The notes under the pieces were generated by a model. The model was not told the origin of the DNA and did not search any database. It was given only the letters and a program-made list of their open reading frames with translations. From assembly GCA_013812565.1 (NCBI GenBank), contig JACCTF010000511.1, forward strand, positions 1 to 11,152: a stretch of 11,152 nucleotides of DNA, written 5' to 3'. Below are positions 6,724 to 11,152 of the stretch, in pieces; positions within the stretch are counted from its first letter, which is position 1, and each line of letters starts with the position of its first letter. The DNA is from Pyrinomonadaceae bacterium (GTDB taxonomy: Bacteria > Acidobacteriota > Blastocatellia > Pyrinomonadales > Pyrinomonadaceae). Both the position numbers and the translations under genes were made by a program.

Positions 6724-7692
6724 ATGAAAGCTTTGGATGGCAAGGTTGCGGTTGTTGCGGGGGCGACACGCGGCACGGGACGTGGCATTGCGCTGGCGCT
6801 CGGCGAAGCTGGAGCAATTGTTTACGGCACAGGCCGAAGCACCCGCGCGGAGCCTAGGAAGGCGACCTCACGCCGGAGCGGTAAAGCGGCCTTCGAGCTG
6901 GCAAAGCGACCTGAAACCATCGAAGAGACGGCGGAGATGGTCGAAGCGTGCGGCGGCGTCTGTATCCCCGTGCGGGTTGATCACACCGCCCCCGAACAGG
7001 TCGAGAAGCTGTTCAAACGAGTCAGGCAGGAGCAGGGTCGCCTGGACATTTTAGTCAACGATGTCTGGGGCGGTGACGAACTGGGCGAGCAGAAGCCGTT
7101 CTGGAAACATTCCTTACAGAAAGGACTGTTGATGCTTGAGCGCGCAGTCCACTCACACATCATCACCAGTCATTACGCCGCTCCGCTGATGATTGAGACC
7201 GGCCAGGGACTCATCGTCGAAATTACCGACGGCGATCACTTCAGTTACCGCGGCAGTCTCTTTTATGACCTCGTGAAAACATCCGTCATACGCCTCGCCT
7301 TCGTCATGGCGACGGAACTGCGTCAACACAAGATCACGGCACTAGCGCTCACCCCCGGCTTCATACGCTCTGAAGCAATGCTCGATTATATGGGCGTCAC
7401 AGAAGCGAACTGGCAAGAGGCGATAAAGAAACGGCCGGACTTTATCGAATCCGAAACGCCGTTCTATGTGGGGCGTGCCGTGGCGGCTTTAGCGGCAGAC
7501 CCGTATGTGTTCAAGAAGACGGGAAGAGTATATGCTGCGTGGGACCTTGGGCCGGAGTACGGTATTACGGATTTGGATGGGCGGCAGCCGAACATTCCGA
7601 AGTGGATCGAAGAGAATATGCCCGAATTTACATGGAAGAGTTGCGATGCAGCATTCTATGAGTATTGGGGTTTGCCGTTGGGGAAGGCGTGA
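6724..7692 (+). CDS. Short-chain dehydrogenase/reductase (SDR) family oxidoreductase
   Basis: NAD(P)-dependent oxidoreductase with a Rossmann fold; the substrate is unknown. The 322-residue product is longer than a classical SDR (about 250). The cofactor loop is GATRGTGRG at 13-21, a variant of TGxxxGxG. The usual NNAG is replaced by VNDVWGG (111-117). The active-site Ser position appears to be Thr168 (EITDG), and YDLVK (181-185) supplies the catalytic Tyr181 and Lys185. Extra C-terminal sequence (about 270-322), rich in Trp and Tyr, sets it apart. The layout resembles DHRS1-like SDRs. The frame extends upstream to 6613, but ATG 6724 is preceded by AGAGGTG at the right distance and begins at the first Rossmann strand. 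It stands alone on this strand and converges on the next gene 14 bases away, with no terminator between. Confidence 0.88.
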   Translation: MKALDGKVAVVAGATRGTGRGIALALGEAGAIVYGTGRSTRAEPRKATSRRSGKAAFELAKRPETIEETAEMVEACGGVCIPVRVDHTAPEQVEKLFKRVRQEQGRLDILVNDVWGGDELGEQKPFWKHSLQKGLLMLERAVHSHIITSHYAAPLMIETGQGLIVEITDGDHFSYRGSLFYDLVKTSVIRLAFVMATELRQHKITALALTPGFIRSEAMLDYMGVTEANWQEAIKKRPDFIESETPFYVGRAVAALAADPYVFKKTGRVYAAWDLGPEYGITDLDGRQPNIPKWIEENMPEFTWKSCDAAFYEYWGLPLGKA

Positions 7693-7706
7693 GCGCATCA
7701 TGCACA

Positions 7707-8765
7707 CTACATAGTCCCGCGAGAGGCTGTTGAAGGGTTCAGCGTCACCGCGCGTTCCATGCGTGATGATTCATAGATGGCTTGGATTAGTTCAACGCTG
7801 CGCCTTGCTTCCCGTCCATCACAACGCGGTTGCCCGTTCGTCTTGATTGCGTGCAGAAAATCTTCGAAGATTTTTCGATGGCCGCTCACATCGGAGACTA
7901 CCGGCGAACTCTGACTGGCGTTGCCGTCTTCACCTCCCGTTCCGACCACATCACCCGTGTCGCCGCGCAAGTTTAGTGACACAATTCGGTTGTGCTCTAG
8001 AATAATCGTTCCTTCGGAACCGGTTAACTCCAAGCGGCGAGGATACCCCGGGTAGACAGATGTCGCTGCCTCCAGCGTGGCGATTGCGCCATTGGCAAAC
8101 TCGATTACAGCGACCGCTGTATCTTCCACTTCGATGTTGTGCAGTGCAGTAACCGCTTTTGCGTAAACACGCGCAGCGTCTCCTATTAACCATAACAACA
8201 AATCGACTGTATGCACGCCCTGGTTCATCAGCGCGCCGCCGCCGTCGAGCGCCCATGTACCGCGCCAACGCGATTGGCTGTAATACTCCGGCGGTCGATA
8301 CCACTTTACATGCGCCGAAGCCAGAAAGAGTTTACCGAGTCGGCCGTCATCCACTAACCCCTTAAGAGTGCAGATGTCCGGCGCAACGCGGTCTTGGAAA
8401 AAGACGCCGAGTTTCACTCCTGCTTTGTCACACTCGGCGATCAAACGATCTGCTCGCTCGGTTGTGACATCAATCGGTTTCTCGACAAGGACGTGCAGTC
8501 CATGCTGCGCTGCTTGGCATCCTTGCTCGGCGTGTAAACCCGACGGACTTCCGATGGCGATTACTTCCAGCGGGCGATGTGCGAGGAACGAACCGAGATC
8601 GGTGTACACCGTGCCGCCATAAAGCTCGCCTAACCTCTCAGCCTTTTCTCGATTCTCTCCATAGATGGCGGCAATCTCCACTCCATCAATCTCGCGCGCG
8701 GCACGCGCATGCGTCTCGCTGATGTTGCCGCCGCCCAAAATTCCAACATGAAATGTCATAGCCAT
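7707..8765 (-). CDS. Gfo/Idh/MocA family NAD(P)-dependent oxidoreductase
   Basis: Probably oxidises or reduces a sugar, inositol or sugar-nucleotide hydroxyl; the substrate cannot be named. Numbered from the internal ATG at 8759 (350 residues, usual family length): an N-terminal Rossmann domain opens with GILGGGNIS (6-14), the hallmark EKP lies at 93-95 with Lys94, and the C-terminal alpha/beta domain carries DGGGALMNQGVHTVD (172-186) with catalytic-type His183. Asn179 sits where inositol dehydrogenases carry Asp, so inositol is not a safe guess. The frame is open to 8819, but the first 18 residues of that longer form are repeat-derived (LWTFNLE then LWTLNFI) and are rejected. Starts at 8765 and 8759 are both possible; neither has a clear ribosome site. 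It is divergent from the sugar-binding protein gene, suggesting a shared sugar role (inference). Confidence 0.9.
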   Translation of the reverse strand: MAMTFHVGILGGGNISETHARAAREIDGVEIAAIYGENREKAERLGELYGGTVYTDLGSFLAHRPLEVIAIGSPSGLHAEQGCQAAQHGLHVLVEKPIDVTTERADRLIAECDKAGVKLGVFFQDRVAPDICTLKGLVDDGRLGKLFLASAHVKWYRPPEYYSQSRWRGTWALDGGGALMNQGVHTVDLLLWLIGDAARVYAKAVTALHNIEVEDTAVAVIEFANGAIATLEAATSVYPGYPRRLELTGSEGTIILEHNRIVSLNLRGDTGDVVGTGGEDGNASQSSPVVSDVSGHRKIFEDFLHAIKTNGQPRCDGREARRSVELIQAIYESSRMERAVTLNPSTASRGTM

Positions 8766-8769
8766 AATA

Positions 8770-8877
8770 AAGTTCAAGGTCCAAAGTTCAAGGTTAAAGG
8801 TCCAAAGCTTAATGTCCAATGTTGAAGTGCAGTCAGTGAACTCGGCATGGAGCTGATTGACTTTGGACTTCGGACTC
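8770..8877. repeat. 7-base repeat array between the divergent oxidoreductase and binding-protein genes
   Basis: Units in register from 8770: AAGTTCA, AGGTCCA, AAGTTCA, AGGTTAA, AGGTCCA, AAGCTTA, ATGTCCA, ATGTTGA (to 8825). After about 31 less regular bases come complementary units TTGACTT, TGGACTT, CGGACTC (8857-8877). GTCCAAAG at 8779-8786 and 8800-8807 is exactly complementary to CTTTGGAC at 8861-8868. The array starts 4 bases before the oxidoreductase ATG at 8765. Read on the minus strand it offers TTGAAC, 16 bases, TATTAT (8764-8769), a promoter-like pair lying almost on that ATG; whether it is used is unknown. Confidence 0.78.
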
Positions 8878-8891
8878 TTCTCCCCTGTTGT

Positions 8892-8897
8892 TTGACA
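8892..8897 (+). promoter_or_regulatory. Isolated consensus -35 hexamer upstream of the binding-protein gene
   Basis: TTGACA matches the sigma-70 -35 consensus exactly and lies 106 bases before the ATG at 9004, just beyond the repeat array. The hexamer 17 bases downstream (CAAGAA, 8915-8920) is a poor -10, so this is a weak promoter candidate only. Confidence 0.2.
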
Positions 8898-9003
8898 ATC
8901 TACAGCACTTATGGCAAGAACAGAACTCGCGCCACGACAGATTTCTATTTATCGCTTCAACATTTTTCCGCAGTCCAAAACCATTGCGAGGTTCCGAGTG
9001 CAA

Positions 9004-9993
9004 ATGAAAAAGCTCGCGCTCTTCTCCCTTCCTTTGATCCTTCTTCTTTCACTCAGTTGTGAGAGGCCACAGTCGTCAACCAAGAGATACTCAATCGCGG
9101 TTATCCCTAAAGGCACAACCAACGAATTCTGGAAGAGCATTCATGCCGGTGCCGTTAAAGCCGCGCGCGAATATACGCAGCAGGGCGTGGAAGTTGACCT
9201 GACTTGGAAAGGCCCACTGCGCGAGGATGACCGCGAGCAACAGATTCAAGTCGTCGAAGGGTTTATCAGTCAAGGCGTCAACGGGATTGTGCTGGCCCCG
9301 CTCGACAATCGCGCGCTGGTTCGACCTGTCGAAGAAGCCACACGCGCGCAGATTCCGACGGTGATCATCGACTCGGGTCTTGAGTCAAATGCCATCACAA
9401 GTTTTGTCGCGACCGACAACTTAAAAGGCGGGATGATTGCCGCTGACCACATGGCACAGTTGCTCGGCGGGAAAGGCAAGGTGCTGCTGCTCCGCTATCA
9501 AGAAGGTTCGGCGAGCACTACGGATCGTGAGAATGGTTTTCTCGAACAGATCCGAAAGAATCCAGGCATCGAAGTCATCTCATCAGATCAGTATGCGGGC
9601 GCAACACGCGACACGGCTAAACGCGCTTCAGAGAATCTCCTGAACCGTTATGGCAACGACACCCAGGGCATCTTCTGTGTTAATGAATCTTCGACCGCCG
9701 GGATGCTGCTCGCTTTGCAAGACATTAACCGAGCGGGCAAAGTTTTCTTTATCGGCTTCGACGCGAGCGAACCTTTTATCGAAGCCATGCGCAATAAACA
9801 GTTGCAGGGAATCGTGCAGCAGAATCCATTCAACATGGGTTACCTGGGCGTGAAAACAATGGTGGATCACCTGCAAGGCAAACCCATTGTGAAACGAATT
9901 GATACCGGCGTGACGCTCATCACGCCGGAGAATCTCGACGACCCACAATCACAGGAATTGCTTCACCCGCCGCTGGATCAATACTTGAAATGA
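9004..9993 (+). CDS. Sugar-type ABC transporter substrate-binding lipoprotein (RbsB-like, periplasmic-binding protein type I)
   Basis: 329 residues. The hydrophobic N terminus (about 3-18) ends at Cys19, a likely lipoprotein signal, though the box S-L-S-C is imperfect at -3. The mature part is a two-lobed type I binding protein of the ribose/galactose group: SIAVIPKGTTNEFW (30-43), the repeated-lobe signature GVNGIVLAPLDN (91-102), TVIIDSG (119-125), ATDN (136-139), GSASTTDRENGF (168-179) and a GFD motif near 257. It would capture a sugar or related small polyol outside the inner membrane. The frame continues upstream to 8911, but ATG 9004 is where a signal peptide (MKKLALFS) begins; the only ribosome-site candidate, GAGG at 8988-8991, is about 12 bases away. 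The next gene is on the opposite strand, so no permease or ATPase follows it. Confidence 0.9.
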   Translation: MKKLALFSLPLILLLSLSCERPQSSTKRYSIAVIPKGTTNEFWKSIHAGAVKAAREYTQQGVEVDLTWKGPLREDDREQQIQVVEGFISQGVNGIVLAPLDNRALVRPVEEATRAQIPTVIIDSGLESNAITSFVATDNLKGGMIAADHMAQLLGGKGKVLLLRYQEGSASTTDRENGFLEQIRKNPGIEVISSDQYAGATRDTAKRASENLLNRYGNDTQGIFCVNESSTAGMLLALQDINRAGKVFFIGFDASEPFIEAMRNKQLQGIVQQNPFNMGYLGVKTMVDHLQGKPIVKRIDTGVTLITPENLDDPQSQELLHPPLDQYLK

Positions 9994-10125
9994 ACTTTGT
10001 AGTCTTCAAGAAGATGAAAGTTTGGAGCGTTGCCTTCAGGCGGATTGCGCGCGGCGGAAAAGGTCCAACCAAAGTCGGTACTCCGAACGTGTCCCCTGCT
10101 GATCTTTTTCTTGAACCTGGATTGA
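9993..10125. other. Convergent intergenic region with a stem-loop just after the binding-protein gene
   Basis: About 130 bases between convergent genes, with no supported gene; a 62-codon frame here is not credible. AACTTT (9993-9998) pairs with AAAGTT (10017-10022), with inner TCTT/AAGA pairing, and begins at the stop codon. No T-run follows on the plus strand, so intrinsic termination is not convincing. GCCT-TC-AGGC lies just after it. The rest (about 10023-10125) looks like non-coding spacer of unknown role. Confidence 0.35.
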
Positions 10126-11142
10126 TTATGCCGGTTCGCCGCGTCGTGCGGTCGCGCGCTTTCTCACCGCCGGTTTAACCAGCGGATAGCTTCGTCCGGC
10201 TGACACTGCTCGTCCCGCTTCGATGCTCTTTGTGCTGACAGCAAACTCTTTGGTTCGGCTGACACGATTGAGCAAGCGTTCGAGCGTTCCGTCATCAAGC
10301 TGCGAGGCATCGACCCCGCTGCTCAAAAGTTCCGCGCGCAGGTTTTCGACGGTGTTAGTGCCCTGCTCATACACATCCGGATAGAGATGCAACACGCCTT
10401 CTTCCACAACCAGCGTGTCATAGTTGATGTCAACCAAAAGCGGCGGATCGAGTTGTGCGACTAATGTTTTGCTGGTCCGCTTCGCTCGCTCGATGTCGTC
10501 TTGTGACACCGGCAGAGCGCGTGCCGCCACGATCTTTTCGGCAAGGTCAAAGAGATCGCTTTTGAGCATGCGTATGCATCCGTGTGAAACAAGGTTGCCG
10601 AGGTCTGACGCTTTAGCCGCTTGGTGAATCAAGTAGCCGTAACCGAGCGGGATCTTGAGCTTGCCGAGCGGATTGCGCGGGTCGCTGGCTTTGATCACTT
10701 CACCGGGTTTAACGTCGCGGTGGCCGGCTACCCAATCGCTGTCCGGCGGAATCCACGCTGGGTTCCATATCACCTCGGTCGCTTCTCGCTCGCTGATCGA
10801 GATCGGATAATCTTTGCGACCGACGCCGACCGAATAGGTTTTGACTTCTTTGCCGCTCTGCCACAACGTCAACTTGAAGGCAGGCACGTTGACCGTGATC
10901 TCGATGTCGGGCTGCCCCGGTTGCAGCGTGGCCCGCTCGATTAACCCGCCGGTGAATTTGTCGGAGCGCACAGACTCGTTAATCTCTAATACGCTCTTGG
11001 TCTTTGGAAAGGAACCCTGCTCGCCTCCCGTGCTTGATGCTCGCTGCACAATTTGAAAGTTGAAGGCGGTGTGAGTTGTTGCTATAACGATAGCCGCACA
11101 GGTGAACAGCTTGATTACAGTATGAAACGTAAATTGTGGCAT
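10126..11142 (-). CDS. L,D-transpeptidase (YkuD/ErfK fold), exported
   Basis: 338 residues. A hydrophobic stretch at about 8-28 is a signal peptide or anchor, so the enzyme acts in the periplasm, joining peptidoglycan stem peptides through meso-diaminopimelate or attaching protein to the wall. The YkuD domain runs from about 78 to 215: the first strand ITVNVPAFKLTLW, then IWNPAWIPP, LIHQ with His173, and the catalytic motif SHGCIRM (187-193) with Cys190 and His188. The usual HG pair after LI is HQ here, a tolerable variation. A further 120 residues after the catalytic domain end in a basic Arg/Lys tail (about 323-335) that might touch wall or membrane. It is a single gene on the minus strand, only 10 bases from the window end, so its ribosome site and promoter cannot be judged. 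Confidence 0.9.
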   Translation of the reverse strand: MPQFTFHTVIKLFTCAAIVIATTHTAFNFQIVQRASSTGGEQGSFPKTKSVLEINESVRSDKFTGGLIERATLQPGQPDIEITVNVPAFKLTLWQSGKEVKTYSVGVGRKDYPISISEREATEVIWNPAWIPPDSDWVAGHRDVKPGEVIKASDPRNPLGKLKIPLGYGYLIHQAAKASDLGNLVSHGCIRMLKSDLFDLAEKIVAARALPVSQDDIERAKRTSKTLVAQLDPPLLVDINYDTLVVEEGVLHLYPDVYEQGTNTVENLRAELLSSGVDASQLDDGTLERLLNRVSRTKEFAVSTKSIEAGRAVSAGRSYPLVKPAVRKRATARRGEPA

Positions 11143-11152
11143 ATTATTAACT

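Noticed and set aside
9993..10022. Stem-loop as an intrinsic terminator
   Set aside because: The stem is AT-rich and no T-run follows on either strand.
9990..10178. A 62-codon plus-strand frame after the binding-protein gene
   Set aside because: It overlaps the 3' end of the transpeptidase gene, has no recognisable domain or good ribosome site, and begins inside the binding-protein stop region.

Overview
The window holds nine complete protein-coding genes and no RNA genes, CRISPR arrays, transposases or phage genes. It looks like an ordinary bacterial chromosome of moderately high GC. The MEP-pathway genes, a YacL-type PIN-TRAM gene, a YCF48-type propeller and degenerate 7-base repeats in the spacers would suit an Acidobacteriota-like (for example Blastocatellia) genome. 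That placement is an inference; no marker gene here settles it.

Region 1 (38-6344, minus strand) is a run of five genes read right to left: a membrane PIN-TRAM protein (YacL type), ispD, ispF, a thymidine/pyrimidine-nucleoside phosphorylase, and an 812-residue protein that joins a YCF48-like beta-propeller to a concentrative nucleoside transporter. ispF and the phosphorylase overlap by 4 bases (ATGA), so at least these two are translationally coupled. The first three genes follow the yacL-ispD-ispF order known from Bacillus. The last two form a nucleoside uptake and phosphorolysis pair. The propeller-transporter fusion is the most unusual protein in the window.

Region 2 (6345-7692) is a 379-base spacer with a plausible promoter, followed by an SDR-family oxidoreductase on the plus strand. 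It converges, with a 14-base gap, on region 3.

Region 3 (7707-9993) is a divergent pair: a Gfo/Idh/MocA-family oxidoreductase (minus) and a sugar-type ABC transporter substrate-binding lipoprotein (plus). No permease or ATPase gene is nearby. Region 4 (10126-11142, minus) is an exported L,D-transpeptidase of the YkuD fold.

Four spacers (1-37, 4327-4393, 5071-5220, 8770-8877) carry degenerate tandem 7-mers. In three of them the 7-mers lie in inverted arrangement and could form hairpins or cruciforms. They invade the 3' end of ispD and create false N-terminal extensions of ispD and of the Gfo/Idh gene. This repeat system and the fusion transporter are the two things most worth following up.
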